64,000 nucleotides of DNA from DTU098 sp964498525. GTDB lineage: Bacteria; Bacillota; Desulfotomaculia; Desulfotomaculales; Pelotomaculaceae. Of the stretch, positions 8,868 to 18,539 are shown piece by piece. The first letter of the stretch is position 1. Each line of letters opens with the position of its first letter. The translations under genes were made by a program, and so were the position numbers. Below the pieces are notes generated by a model. That model saw only the letters and a list, made by a program, of their open reading frames with translations, was not told the DNA's origin and did not search any database. Location: NCBI GenBank assembly GCA_964498525.1, contig CAZCGU010000005.1, positions 62,001-126,000 of the forward strand. Direction: 5' to 3'.

Positions 8868-11800
8868 CTAATTTATCGTTTGTATCACACAATCTGCTAC
8901 ACAGCAGTTGTCTGAGTTGTTCAAATACACCCGGACGATGTACTTTCCGTCGCTCAGGTCGTGGCCATCAGGAAATTCAAAAACCCAGGCGCCGTTTTTA
9001 GCAGTTGCCTGCCCGCTGAATAGGTTGACGCATCTTTCTTTAACACACTTAATATCGCCATCTTCTGTGATAATATTAATACTTCTCGTTTTAAGGATTT
9101 TTGAAACATAAATGCTGATCTTAGCTCCGTCCATTGCGTTGGTGGCGCCGCTAACGGCATTTTTGTTAAGGGACTCAATAGAAATTTCCCCTGTACAAGT
9201 ATTTATAATATCTCTGTCGACTGCGACAACTGTCGCTTCATCAATGTTGGATTTAATTGTCTGGTCCTCCAATACACCATGACCCTGGGCGGTATTAGTG
9301 ACGCTGCCCGCGTTCAGGTCGGCCTGGGTGACGTAGTAGCTGGCGGTAAAGATGATGTACTGGCCGGGATTCAAGGTGCGGCTGGAGCTTACATTCTCCG
9401 TTGAAGTTGTGACAACCTTATCGTCGGTTACTGAGAAGGGACCGGTCAAAGGTATGTCGCCGGTATTTATCAGCTTGTAGCTGTAGCTGATAACGTCACC
9501 CACCTTCTTGTAGGTGGAAGGTGTGGCTGTTTTCTCCAGGGTCAGCGCTCCGGGGCCTAAGCCTGCGTCAATGGAGAGGTTCAACAGGCCCGGTCCGCCG
9601 GTCAGAGTAACTGAAGCCTCGCCGGTGGCTGGATCTGCATCGCTGTCAAGTGTATCATCTGTTCCCTCCTTTTGCGGGGAAAATTTATAGCCTTCAGGGG
9701 CAACGAAGCCGACGGTATAGGAGCCGGGTAAAAGCCCGTTGAAGAAATAGTTGCCGTTAGCGTCGGTGGTGGTGTCCAGAAGGATTGTCCCGTCACTGTT
9801 ATAGAGGTTCACTGTAACATTGGGAATGCCTTTTTCGCCCGGGTCCTGGATGCCGTTGCCGTTCGCGTCGTTCCAGACTAAATCGCCGATCCCGCCAAAT
9901 ATAGGTGTGGTATCGTGGACTTTAAGGGTGGTGTCCAGACCTGTAACCCAGGCGTTGTTAAGGAGCACAGAAGTGCTTTCTGACAAATCCGCGTAACCCT
10001 TAATGGTTACCTGGAAAGTCACTGTAAAAGACTGGCGGACCGGCAAGGGGCCGAGGTCCACTCCGCTTTCGTCCAGGGGGAATGCTGTGACGCCAGTAAC
10101 GTCGTCAGGTATTGGAACGATGCCGAAATAAGTGCTGTTTGGTACGTAAACCGTATCCTGGGGCAGGGTGTCTTCCAGGTGAATATTGGCCACCAGGACG
10201 CGGCCGATGTTGTTGATAACCACGGTATACTGAATCGTGTCCCCGGGAGTAATAAAGCCGTCCCCGTCACTGTCTTCTTTCAAAACACCGTTCTTGCCCG
10301 CCGAGAAGAGCGGGCAGGGCGGCACGCTGGTGCCCACATCGAGACCGGGCGCGACGATGCTGGCCACGTCGGGATCCTGTCCCCAGGCGCCTGCCAGTTT
10401 AACATCGGTATTCAGGACATACACCAGCAAGCCGGACTGGTCCCCGTCGATATCATAAATCTTGGCCTGTTCCAGTTCCTTAAGCTGGAGTGAGATGTCA
10501 TATTTGTTGCCGTAGGGGTCTTCATGAGCTCCTGTATTGGGATCGGCGTCGTAGTCCACGTAGACGGTTTCGGGGGTGTCGCCGTTGCCGACAGTGGTAA
10601 TCCAAAGCGGATTGCCGTTTTCAGTTGGATTGGTAGACGAAGTGGGGTCACGGCCTATCCCAAGACCAACCAGCAGCTGGGGAGTCAGCGCGTCATGGGG
10701 AATCAGGGTGAATCCCCAGTCATAATACTGGTTGCGGGTGTAGTTGCGGGGTGTTGTTCCCGTAAAAGTCGAGTCGGTAGAGTCAGTGGCGGAAAAGGCA
10801 TAAAAGTCGGATCCGGCGAAGAAATGTGCGCCGGTGCCGTCGGGCAGAACTTGTTTAAAGTATGAACCGGCGGGAACAGTTAAGCTGTCCGAAGTTAAAA
10901 CGCCGCTTTCCCGTCTCGTATAAGTTACTTCAAGATTGCTTTCGCCGGGATTATACAGCCAGACTGAAGTACCATAGTTAGGATTGGAAGTGCTGGTAGA
11001 TGCGGGAGTGTAATAGCTATTTGACCAGAAGTCCACGGGCAAAAGGACCGAGTCGCGGCTTCCATACCTTGACCCTATGTCGCCGGTGATAATATCAACT
11101 TGCACCGGCCGGTCAGATTGGACTTTGCCCCCGACATACACGCCGCCATTTACACTTATGCTTTGTCCTTCGGCTAAATCTAATTGGGTTTCAAAGGAAC
11201 CATCGGCGTCAGCATCCACCTGCACAAACGCTCCGCCTTCGCCGGCCATGATCTCCAGACCTGTATATTCAAATATCTGATAGTCTTCGCCATCAGGAAT
11301 ATTTTCCCCCACGGGAACCAGGTAATACGTGCCCCAAAGGCTGGTGTCATACATTTCGACACAGCCGGCTAATAATGTGCCTGAGCCGTCGGCCCAGCCT
11401 GTGCGGCTTAATGTGATGTTCTTGCTGGAGGCAATCTTATCCCGGCCGTCAAAATCGATTACATCCTTCAGGGTAGAAGTCTCAAAGCTGTTATTGAGAA
11501 TGATCACATTGCCCGCATTGATGATATCCTCCGGGAATCCCGGAGGCGCTCCGTTGGCTGGATCGCCGTCACCCCATATCTGTGTGCCTCCCGGGTTCTC
11601 CGCGCTGTAGAGATTGGACGGGTTGGCGATATCAGGATCATAACCGTTTTCCCATTGGTCGTAATAGATGATGGTGTTATCGGCAATAGCTGCTATTGAG
11701 ATGTAAGTCGTGAAGGGATTCTTCGGCGTCGTTGTGCCGGTAATCGTCCGGAATGCTTGCAGCAAATTGTCTTCCGCGAAAGGCACATAAAAGGTTTGAA

Positions 11801-11945
11801 CCGGTACTGGATTCCCCTGGGCAGAAGCTTGCGGGGCTGCCATTGCAAAAATGCCGGTGAGCACGGTTAAAAGGAGGAATATGCTGCCTGCATTGCGCAA
11901 AAGACGTTTAAAAATAGAGTTATTACTTGCAATTCTTGTTGTCAT
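8868..11945 (-). CDS. Large secreted surface protein with DUF11 and SdrD-B-like repeats
   Basis: A 1025-residue exported protein. A signal peptide occupies residues 1-43 (SIFLLLTVLTGIFAMAAPQASA). The N-terminal ~530 residues form an unrecognised beta-rich domain starting YVPFAEDNLLQAF. Then come a DUF11-type domain (GDTIQYTVVINNIG, about 565-660), an SdrD B-like domain (GDLVWNDANGNGIQDPGEKG, about 690-790, with Ca-binding Asp/Asn) and another DUF11/Ig-like unit (LTLEKTATPSTYKKVGDV). A C-terminal domain lacks an LPXTG or SLH anchor, so how it is held is unclear. ATG is preceded by AGAGGGG. Such repeat proteins usually form stalks or adhesins. It is a single gene with long flanking intergenic regions. 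Confidence 0.85.
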   Translation of the reverse strand: MTTRIASNNSIFKRLLRNAGSIFLLLTVLTGIFAMAAPQASAQGNPVPVQTFYVPFAEDNLLQAFRTITGTTTPKNPFTTYISIAAIADNTIIYYDQWENGYDPDIANPSNLYSAENPGGTQIWGDGDPANGAPPGFPEDIINAGNVIILNNSFETSTLKDVIDFDGRDKIASSKNITLSRTGWADGSGTLLAGCVEMYDTSLWGTYYLVPVGENIPDGEDYQIFEYTGLEIMAGEGGAFVQVDADADGSFETQLDLAEGQSISVNGGVYVGGKVQSDRPVQVDIITGDIGSRYGSRDSVLLPVDFWSNSYYTPASTSTSNPNYGTSVWLYNPGESNLEVTYTRRESGVLTSDSLTVPAGSYFKQVLPDGTGAHFFAGSDFYAFSATDSTDSTFTGTTPRNYTRNQYYDWGFTLIPHDALTPQLLVGLGIGRDPTSSTNPTENGNPLWITTVGNGDTPETVYVDYDADPNTGAHEDPYGNKYDISLQLKELEQAKIYDIDGDQSGLLVYVLNTDVKLAGAWGQDPDVASIVAPGLDVGTSVPPCPLFSAGKNGVLKEDSDGDGFITPGDTIQYTVVINNIGRVLVANIHLEDTLPQDTVYVPNSTYFGIVPIPDDVTGVTAFPLDESGVDLGPLPVRQSFTVTFQVTIKGYADLSESTSVLLNNAWVTGLDTTLKVHDTTPIFGGIGDLVWNDANGNGIQDPGEKGIPNVTVNLYNSDGTILLDTTTDANGNYFFNGLLPGSYTVGFVAPEGYKFSPQKEGTDDTLDSDADPATGEASVTLTGGPGLLNLSIDAGLGPGALTLEKTATPSTYKKVGDVISYSYKLINTGDIPLTGPFSVTDDKVVTTSTENVSSSRTLNPGQYIIFTASYYVTQADLNAGSVTNTAQGHGVLEDQTIKSNIDEATVVAVDRDIINTCTGEISIESLNKNAVSGATNAMDGAKISIYVSKILKTRSINIITEDGDIKCVKERCVNLFSGQATAKNGAWVFEFPDGHDLSDGKYIVRVYLNNSDNCCVADCVIQTIN

Positions 11946-12782
11946 AGTACCCCTCTTTCTTTAAAGTAATTTGTAAAACGATTAGATGATTGAAAAATAA
12001 AAATCATTGTTTCCAGCAGTAATATGCCACCTCCCTTGTATCTTTCAAGGTCATTATTATCCACAGGTGCTCAATTAACCAAAAATCAGGCAACTCTTAG
12101 GCAACTCTAAAATATGGAAATCTGCAAGACGATAGATTAAGAGAATATTCGAGTGTGAATGATTTGACGTGAGAATAGCATATATGTCACCCATAATTAC
12201 ATAATTATAGCAGCAAGCCGCAGCAGTTTTATCAGGCATTTTTGTCTTAAATATGTACAAGCTTATTAATTTCCATATTATCATAAAAAAACGGGCTTTG
12301 GGAAAAAGTATTTAGTTAGTTACGCCATAGTACCGGTCAATAACTGCTGCCGGGTACATGAATCCGCTCCTTATCATAAATATAGCTTCGGATGCGGTCT
12401 GTCCGGCCTATGGGTTTTAACTGTTCGCAGCAGACGGGGGCGGGGTAGTGTGGTGCCGCCGGTTTTGCTTGTTAAGATTTGGGTCCCGGCCAAGTTCTAC
12501 AGATCCCTATTTATGATATGACTAAATAATTTCCAGTTTTATTATAGCCGATAATTGAGATTCCTGGTATACATTGTTCATTATTATTTGTGTAAATCTG
12601 CTAATTTTATTTTACCGGCTATATCCGCCTGAATTTTATTCCGCAATTATGCGGAATACAGTTTAACCAGAGAATATGACCGGTTGCGGCAGTCCGCTGG
12701 TGGAAGCATAAATGCCTTGAGTATAGATTTCGCAAGGATTTCTTCAACCGGTCCCGCCTGCTTTTTACGCCGTTCATTATTG
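11946..12782. other. Long AT-rich intergenic region with a perfect inverted repeat
   Basis: About 840 bp with no supported gene. It holds the leader of the surface protein on the minus strand and a hairpin-forming GTACCGG...CCGGGTAC near 12,332-12,358. A 9-bp inverted repeat at 12637-12658 (TATTCCGCA, ATTA, TGCGGAATA) looks like an operator of a dimeric regulator. No terminator is clear for the export operon that ends at 12783. Confidence 0.5.
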
Positions 12783-13979
12783 CTAGTCCCTTTTAGGGCA
12801 GGTTGCCCCGCAGTTAACCTTCAGCCCCTCCGGAGCGGGAGGTTTTCTGCGCTTGCTGAAAGTCAGGGCAAAGAACGTGGAAATCAGGGCCATGACGGTC
12901 AGGGCCAGGGCATGTTTGGCCAGGCAGGGGTAGCCCAGGTTCTTTACGGCCACGAGCCTTAAGGCCTCCGCCATCCAGGTCAGGGGAACCAAACGGGCCG
13001 CGTTGTTGATCAGCTCCGGCATGTGGGTCGGGGGCCAGCAGTAGCCGGAGATCATGAAAAATGGTGCGGACAGGAGCAGCAGGTACCGGGTTACCTGCAG
13101 GGAGTTGGCCGCCCAAAGGGACAGAAGAAAACCGGAGGAGGTAATGGTAACGATGTAAAGCAAGCCCAGGAAAAGGATTAAACCGGTTGACCCTTCAACT
13201 TTTACCTGGACTGCGCTTCGGGCAAACCAAATCAGCAGGCCGTAGTTCATCAGGTTGGTAAAAAAATAGGGAAGGGACTTTCCCAGGAAGATCTTCCAGG
13301 CAGCCACAGGCGCACAGAGATACTGGAGCCAGCTGTTTTTTTCCTTCTCCCTGGTTACGGTCAGGCTCACGCAAAGCAGGCCTATTTGTTGTATTATGAT
13401 CATGTACAGCCCCATCAAGATGTAGTTAGCGTAGTTGTAAGTGGGGTTGTACCAGACCTCGACATTACCCCGCCCGGTGTTCAGGGTATTGCTGATTTCC
13501 GGCGCCGTCAGGCCCTGGCCGGCCAGGCGGGCAGCGGTATAACCGGCATTAAAGGAGCTGATGACCTCCAGGGTGTACTTCCGGATATTTAAGCCCCAAA
13601 TCAGGTTTGAGGCGTCATAAACTGTTAAAACCTCCGCATTCCGGCGCCCGGTGATTTTGGTCCCAAAATCCCCGGGGATGACGACGCCGGCCCGGACGGA
13701 CCCTTCCTTCATCCCCTTTTCCAGACCGGGATAGGTGTAGATCTCCCGGACGATCTTAAAGTGCGGGGAGTTTTCAAAGGCCGCAACCACTTCACGGCTT
13801 GGCCCGGAGTTGTCCAGATCGACCACGGCCAGGGGGATATCTGTGAGAAGCCCCGAAAAATAGACCGCGCCGCAGAGGGAAGCGTAGAGGAGGGGGACGG
13901 CAAACACCAGCAGGAGAAGAATTTTATCTTTTAGAATGTGGATCATTTCGTAATAGGCGATGGCTGCCACTTGTTTCAA
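12783..13979 (-). CDS. ABC-2 family transporter permease
   Basis: A 398-residue membrane protein of the ABC-2/YhgE-like type: an N-terminal membrane segment (ILLLLVFAVPLLYASLCGAVYF), a large extracytoplasmic domain (about 40-170) and five further hydrophobic segments in the C-terminal half. This is the layout of YbhS/YbhR half permeases. The TTG start at 13979 has GGAG 9 bases upstream. It is the last gene of a TetR-adaptor-ATPase-permease-permease operon and a paralogue of the preceding permease, so the two probably form a heterodimeric channel. The exported compound is unknown; drug or lipid-like export is usual for such systems. Confidence 0.88.
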   Translation of the reverse strand: MKQVAAIAYYEMIHILKDKILLLLVFAVPLLYASLCGAVYFSGLLTDIPLAVVDLDNSGPSREVVAAFENSPHFKIVREIYTYPGLEKGMKEGSVRAGVVIPGDFGTKITGRRNAEVLTVYDASNLIWGLNIRKYTLEVISSFNAGYTAARLAGQGLTAPEISNTLNTGRGNVEVWYNPTYNYANYILMGLYMIIIQQIGLLCVSLTVTREKEKNSWLQYLCAPVAAWKIFLGKSLPYFFTNLMNYGLLIWFARSAVQVKVEGSTGLILFLGLLYIVTITSSGFLLSLWAANSLQVTRYLLLLSAPFFMISGYCWPPTHMPELINNAARLVPLTWMAEALRLVAVKNLGYPCLAKHALALTVMALISTFFALTFSKRRKPPAPEGLKVNCGATCPKRD

Positions 13980-14122
13980 AGGGACTCACTCCTCGACTGC
14001 CCGGTGACCGGGCGGTTCATCTTTTCCGGCCTGCCCCGGCGGGTGGCGGCAGCCACTGTGGTCATGCTTCTGTAATGCTTTTACCGTAATCCCAACCGGG
14101 CGCGCCCCGCCGGGCCGGCCCT

Positions 14123-15262
14123 TCAGCTCCGGGAAGCGATCACAGCGGCGGCGGCGTAGCTGACCGCCGCAATCACCAGCAGGGCTGAAAAGAAGGGGGA
14201 CATGAAAGTCCAGCCCGGGTCTTTAAAGGTCAAATAGTTTATTCCCTGGAAAAACCAGGTTTGCGGCAGGACTTTGACAACCTGCTGTACAATTCGGGGC
14301 ATGGCTTCCAGGGGCCAGGTATAGCCGCAGAGGATAAAGGACGGAACAGCGATGATCATGCCGAACCTGGTGGAATTAACGGCAGTGCGGGCGAAGCTGG
14401 AAACCAGGGTGCCGGTCGCCTGCAGGGCAACGGCAAACACCAGGGTAAACAAAAAAAGCATCCAGAAGCCGCAGGCCAGAGGCAGCTTGAAAACAATGAA
14501 GGAAAGATAATAAACCGGCAACACCGTCAGGGTGAAGACGGTGATTTGGACCACGGACTTGCTGAAAAAAAACATGAGTTTGGAAACCCCCGCCGCTTTC
14601 AGCTGCAGCCAGCTCTTCCGTCCTGTTTCCCCGATGATGTTCTGGCAGGCCGCCAGCATACAGCACTGCTGCCACAAATTCAGGGCCAGGGCCAGCACCA
14701 GGAAGTAGGCGTAATTCAGGGCGGGGTTGAACCAGGGTTCTTCCCGGAAGGTGACGGAGCTGTATGCTTCCCGGGCCTGGTCCGGGTGCATGCCCCCGGC
14801 CATGAGGGTTTTAATCCCCGCCCGGGCGTTGATTCTGCCCGTTATGGCCAGGACCGTATTGGCTGCGTTGGTTGCGTAAATCATATTGCTGCCGTCGATG
14901 ATGATGGAAAGGTTGCCCTGGCGTCTTAAGGAGACATCTCTGGCGTAGTGTTCCGGGATTACGATCCCCACCAGTATTTGCCCCTGCCGGATTAGTTCTT
15001 CAACTTCGGCAAAACTGCCGGGGTGGGCTACAACTTTCAGGTTTTCCGCTCCGCTGAAATCTTCCGTCAACTGCCGGCTTTCCCGGGAGCAGTCCAGGTC
15101 CGCAACAGCCGTTGGGATATCTATTAAGACCTGGGCGCTGTAAATAGCGTAAAAAACCAGCAGTCCCAGGACGGAACCTGCCAGTAAAATATTCCGCAGC
15201 CCTTTGTCGCGCCACAGGTAGTAAACCTCCCGGCGCATAACAGCCAGGCATTGCCTAAGCAT
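14123..15262 (-). CDS. ABC-2 family transporter permease
   Basis: A roughly 379-residue ABC-2 permease. It has an N-terminal membrane helix after LRNILLAGSVLGLL, a periplasmic-type domain and five or so hydrophobic C-terminal segments (LALALNLWQQCC, FTLTVLPVYYLSFIVF, FTLVFAVALQATG and others). ATG at 15262 is preferred: it overlaps the ATPase stop by 8 bp and has GTGAGG just upstream, so translation should be coupled. A TTG at 15286 is possible. It is paired with the downstream permease, 143 bp away. Confidence 0.87.
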   Translation of the reverse strand: MLRQCLAVMRREVYYLWRDKGLRNILLAGSVLGLLVFYAIYSAQVLIDIPTAVADLDCSRESRQLTEDFSGAENLKVVAHPGSFAEVEELIRQGQILVGIVIPEHYARDVSLRRQGNLSIIIDGSNMIYATNAANTVLAITGRINARAGIKTLMAGGMHPDQAREAYSSVTFREEPWFNPALNYAYFLVLALALNLWQQCCMLAACQNIIGETGRKSWLQLKAAGVSKLMFFFSKSVVQITVFTLTVLPVYYLSFIVFKLPLACGFWMLFLFTLVFAVALQATGTLVSSFARTAVNSTRFGMIIAVPSFILCGYTWPLEAMPRIVQQVVKVLPQTWFFQGINYLTFKDPGWTFMSPFFSALLVIAAVSYAAAAVIASRS

Positions 15263-16022
15263 GGTCCTCACCACTTTGTCCGTCAAAGGATTTAACCCGC
15301 CGTTCCCATTCGGCCGCGGCCTCCCCGGGCCGGCAAATTGTCAGCAATCCCTGCTCCAGCCAGCCCACTCTATTAATCCGGCCGGAATCATCTCCCTTAA
15401 CCCCGCCGGAATCATCCCTGCCGCCGTAAAAACCTTGTCTGGCCCAGGCGTCCATGTTATTAAAGCTAAGGATGCAGGCGCCGCCGCCGGCCAGGTATTT
15501 TTTCAGTTCCACGGCTATAATATGGTGGGAAAGCGGGTCGATGGAGGGAAAAAGCTCATCGGCCAGCAGGAGTTCCGGTTCGTTAAGCAGGGCGCAGGCC
15601 AGGGCCAGGCGCTGGTAAACTCCGGCTGCCAGCCCGGTTACGGGCAAGTTCAGATAATCAGTTAATTGAAACTGCTCGACAACCCGGTAACAGCCGGCTC
15701 TGCCGGTGTTTTTCAAAGCTGCTAAAAAATCCAGGTTCTCACCGGCTTTTAAATCCTGAAAAAGGCTTTTATCCTGGGTTACCAGACCCAGCCGGTGTTT
15801 GAATCCTTCGGATTTCCGGAGGTCACAGCCCAGCACTTCCACGTTTCCCCCTGAGAACCTGTCCAGGCCGGCCAGAATGTGCAGGAAAGCGGTTTTCCCC
15901 GCTCCTCTGGGGCCGAACAGGCCAAAGCATTCCCCCCGGTAAACCTCCAGCGAAATTCCGTCTAAAATTTTTGTGCCGTCCCTTTTCTGCACGAGATCCG
16001 TAACCCTGACAACGGGTTCCAT
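15255..16022 (-). CDS. ABC transporter ATP-binding protein with degenerate signature motif
   Basis: A 255-residue ABC ATPase. Walker A is GPRGAGKT (residues 36-43). The Q-loop region is GLVTQDK. Walker B is LLLADELFPSID, where the usual catalytic Glu position follows Asp. The ABC signature reads VTGLAAGVYQRLALACALL instead of LSGGQxQR, an unusual replacement seen in some YbhF-like halves. The C-terminal ~60 residues are Gly/Asp-rich and atypical. The start ATG is 2 bp before the adaptor gene's stop in operon order, with RBS GGAGG inside the upstream gene. It should energise the two permeases. Confidence 0.87.
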   Translation of the reverse strand: MEPVVRVTDLVQKRDGTKILDGISLEVYRGECFGLFGPRGAGKTAFLHILAGLDRFSGGNVEVLGCDLRKSEGFKHRLGLVTQDKSLFQDLKAGENLDFLAALKNTGRAGCYRVVEQFQLTDYLNLPVTGLAAGVYQRLALACALLNEPELLLADELFPSIDPLSHHIIAVELKKYLAGGGACILSFNNMDAWARQGFYGGRDDSGGVKGDDSGRINRVGWLEQGLLTICRPGEAAAEWERRVKSFDGQSGEDHA

Positions 16023-16023
16023 G

Positions 16024-17094
16024 TTAGTTCGCCTCCTCCAGGAGCCTGACTCTGGCGGTCATCCCGGTTTTTAAAACCAGGTCGGGGTTGGGAAGATCGA
16101 TTTTCACCTCAAAGCTGCGCAGGTCATGTTCGTCCTGCTCGCTGACGGCCTTGCGGACGGCAAAATCACCGGCGTTATTGATCCAGGTAACCTTTCCCGG
16201 AAAGATCCTGTCCGGAAAGGAGACCACGGTTATTTCGGCTGCCTGATCCAGGTGGACGCGGCCAATTTTAGTTTCGCTGATAAAGACCTTGACGTAGGTG
16301 TTGCGGATATCGGTTATTTCCAAAACCGGCGTTCCGGCGTTGACCATTTCACCCTCCTCCAGATTCTGCTGGGTGATATAGCCGGACAGGGGGGCTGTTA
16401 AAAGGGTATTGTCCAGGTAAGTCCGGGCCTCCTCAACAGCCCCGCCGGCCTGCTTGCTCTGGCCCAGGGCCGCTTCGTACTGGGATTGGGCCACCTGAAC
16501 CTTTAAGCGGGCGGCCAGGGCCTGGTCCAAGACCCCCCGGGCTTCCCTCAGTTTGTTTTGGGAAATCTCGTAATTGTTTTTGGCGTCATCCAGGCTTTTG
16601 GCGGATGCCGCGCCGCTTTCGTACAGGGCGGCGGCCCGTTCCAGGGACTGGCCGGCGTCCTGTACGCCTACCTCGGCCTGGGCCACCTTCGCCCCGGCCT
16701 GCTCAATGGCGGTTTCCACCTGCTGACTGGTCAGCGGCACGGAATCCGCCGCCTGGCGAACTTGAGCCTGGGACGCGTTGTAAGCGCCTTCGGCCTGGCT
16801 CAGGCGGGCCGCGATTTCATGGGTTTCCAGCCGGGCCAGTTCCTGCCCCTTTTCCACGCAGCTTCCCTCTCCCGCGGAAAGGGAAGCAATTTTACCGGCG
16901 ACCTTAAAGGAGGCCTGAACGCTTTTAGCTTCAATGGTTCCCGTGGCGGTCAGGCTCTCCCGCCCTTCCAGGACAAGGGAGTGGTGCCTGTGGTGGTTTA
17001 TAAACAGCAAAACGGTAAGGCCAATAACCGCCAGAAAAAGGATGGAAATAATAATTTTCCCGCGATCAAGTTCGGCAAAGGCTCCGGCCGCCAT
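16024..17094 (-). CDS. Membrane-fusion (HlyD/YbhG-type) adaptor of the ABC exporter
   Basis: A 356-residue adaptor: one N-terminal membrane anchor (IIISILFLAVIGLTVLLFI), a first biotinyl/lipoyl half (KVAGKIASLSAGEGSCVEKG), a long Ala/Gln-rich coiled-coil hairpin (about 90-215), a second lipoyl half (LTAPLSGYITQQNLEEGE) and a beta-barrel. This is the HlyD_3/YbhG pattern. AAAGGAGG is 13 bases before ATG. It is the first structural gene after the tetR gene. Such adaptors normally link to an outer-membrane channel; a TolC-like protein is encoded at 32137. Confidence 0.9.
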   Translation of the reverse strand: MAAGAFAELDRGKIIISILFLAVIGLTVLLFINHHRHHSLVLEGRESLTATGTIEAKSVQASFKVAGKIASLSAGEGSCVEKGQELARLETHEIAARLSQAEGAYNASQAQVRQAADSVPLTSQQVETAIEQAGAKVAQAEVGVQDAGQSLERAAALYESGAASAKSLDDAKNNYEISQNKLREARGVLDQALAARLKVQVAQSQYEAALGQSKQAGGAVEEARTYLDNTLLTAPLSGYITQQNLEEGEMVNAGTPVLEITDIRNTYVKVFISETKIGRVHLDQAAEITVVSFPDRIFPGKVTWINNAGDFAVRKAVSEQDEHDLRSFEVKIDLPNPDLVLKTGMTARVRLLEEAN

Positions 17095-17251
17095 TATCTT
17101 TACCCGCCTCCTTTATTTTAAATGCCCGTTTTAAGCCGTTGGCTGCCCGGGAAGCCCGGGAACATTCCCTGTGTTGGGCCGGGGGACCCTCAACACGGGG
17201 ATCAAAGCAGATTTTCCTGTATGTGCGCAAGGGGCCTTCCTGTGTTTTGCC

Positions 17252-17860
17252 TCAGGTCCCCGAAGGGCAAATACCCTTAAAGAAGATCTGCCCGATGGCC
17301 GCGTGCACGGGCTGAACGGGTATTGTCCGGTTATAGCTGAGGTAGTGAAGAGCCGACAGGGCGACCATCCCAAAAAGAACGGAAGTGGCAATTTCCGGAT
17401 CAACCGCCTTAAAGGAACCGTTCCGGATACCGTCCTCAACAACATTACGGATCAGCTTTAAACAGTCGGTGAGCATCTCAGAAAGAGCATCCCGCCCCGG
17501 GCCGGTGCTGAATAGTTCCTTCAAGTATAAAAAGACAAAATCCTTTTCCTGATTAAAAAAGTGCAGCTGCCCCTCGATGAGCCTGCTGATTTTATCCGGT
17601 GGGGAAGAAGCTGCTGCCAGGGCTATGTTCAGTTGTTTTTTGAACAGATAAACCCCTTCCCGGATTACGGCCAGGTAAAGGTCCTCTTTGTTGGCAAAGT
17701 GATAGTAAATGGTACCCTTGGCCACGCCTACGGCCCGGGCTATTTCTTCAACCGTGGTTTTGTGGTAGCCCTTTCTGGCGAAAATTTCAGCAGCTGTTTC
17801 AAAAAGGTCCCGGTTGTCTCTCCGGTTTCCTTTAAAAGCCTGCGAAAACGTGCCTTCCAT
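17252..17860 (-). CDS. TetR-family repressor of the export operon
   Basis: A 202-residue TetR regulator. The HTH covers residues about 18-62 (ETAAEIFARKGYHKTTVEEI and AVGVAKGTIYYHFANKEDLY), followed by an all-helical ligand domain. It is first in the operon with the adaptor, ATPase and permeases, with 157 bp before the adaptor. A palindromic operator overlaps its own promoter, so it is very likely autoregulatory and represses the whole exporter until a ligand binds. The start ATG has TGGAGG upstream. Confidence 0.93.
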   Translation of the reverse strand: MEGTFSQAFKGNRRDNRDLFETAAEIFARKGYHKTTVEEIARAVGVAKGTIYYHFANKEDLYLAVIREGVYLFKKQLNIALAAASSPPDKISRLIEGQLHFFNQEKDFVFLYLKELFSTGPGRDALSEMLTDCLKLIRNVVEDGIRNGSFKAVDPEIATSVLFGMVALSALHYLSYNRTIPVQPVHAAIGQIFFKGICPSGT

Positions 17861-17882
17861 GAAAACCTACCTCCAAATTTGT

Positions 17883-17896
17883 ACTGACCAGTCAGT
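17883..17896 (-). promoter_or_regulatory. TetR-type operator
   Basis: ACTGACCAGTCAGT is a 6-bp inverted repeat with a 2-bp centre, placed directly downstream of the -10 box of the tetR promoter. This is a classic TetR-family operator geometry. Confidence 0.8.
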
Positions 17897-17899
17897 TCT

Positions 17900-17928
17900 A
17901 TTATAAAATATTCCACCCCAGGCAACAA
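17900..17928 (-). promoter_or_regulatory. Sigma-A promoter of the tetR/export operon
   Basis: On the minus strand, -35 TTGTTG (17923-17928) is followed after 17 bp by a perfect -10 TATAAT (17900-17905). The operator begins 3 bp further on. Confidence 0.8.
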
Positions 17929-18140
17929 GTCAAGGATAAAATGGCTGCTTCTGCCCTTTTAAGGAATTTTATTTGGCCTTCCAAGGAAATACCTTCTAGG
18001 GAGGTTCTTTTACGGCGAACGCATTTCCCCAACTAAGGCGCATATATATCTAAAAGGAAGTTGGCTTATTAGCAGTTTTAAACCAGATAAAACAAGACTT
18101 TTAAGGACTGCTTCCAAGTTATAATATTGGAGGTTGGGCA

Positions 18141-18392
18141 ATGCAGGAGTACATACAAAAGCGCGTCCTGGATATTTGCTTTTACATCCTGGAAACCCGG
18201 GCCACGGTCCGGCAGGCCGCCCAGGTTTTCCAGGTCAGCAAGAGCACCGTACATAAAGATATGACCGAGCGTCTGCCATCCCTCAATAAGCAGCTTGCCC
18301 AGGAAGTAAAAACAATCCTCGAGTTTAATAAAGCCGAGCGCCACCTGCGGGGCGGTGAGGCCACCCGGAGAAAATATAAAGAACTGGCTTAA
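18141..18392 (+). CDS. spoIIID: Stage III sporulation transcriptional regulator SpoIIID
   Basis: An 83-residue DNA-binding protein of the mother-cell sporulation programme. The helix-turn-helix is in ATVRQAAQVFQVSKSTVHKD, followed by the conserved ERLPSLN and a basic C-terminus (HLRGGEATRRKYKE), typical of SpoIIID. Length equals the family norm. GGAGG lies 9 bases before ATG. It is followed by an mreB/mbl homologue, the order known from Bacillus and other spore formers. It shows that the host makes endospores. Confidence 0.95.
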   Translation: MQEYIQKRVLDICFYILETRATVRQAAQVFQVSKSTVHKDMTERLPSLNKQLAQEVKTILEFNKAERHLRGGEATRRKYKELA

Positions 18393-18539
18393 ATTTCAAA
18401 TTAAATGCAGGATTTTGGCGATCCCGGTAGAATATTATTTGCTGGGACGAGAACTGGGACAATCGGCCGGTATGTTCGTCGTAGTTTTTTAAGGTAGCGT
18501 ACGGGTCTTATTTTTTTGATTTTGGGAGGGGACAGGCTT

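Noticed and set aside
12300..12500. Possible riboswitch in the gap right of the surface protein
   Set aside because: GC-rich with one hairpin, but no recognisable conserved core.
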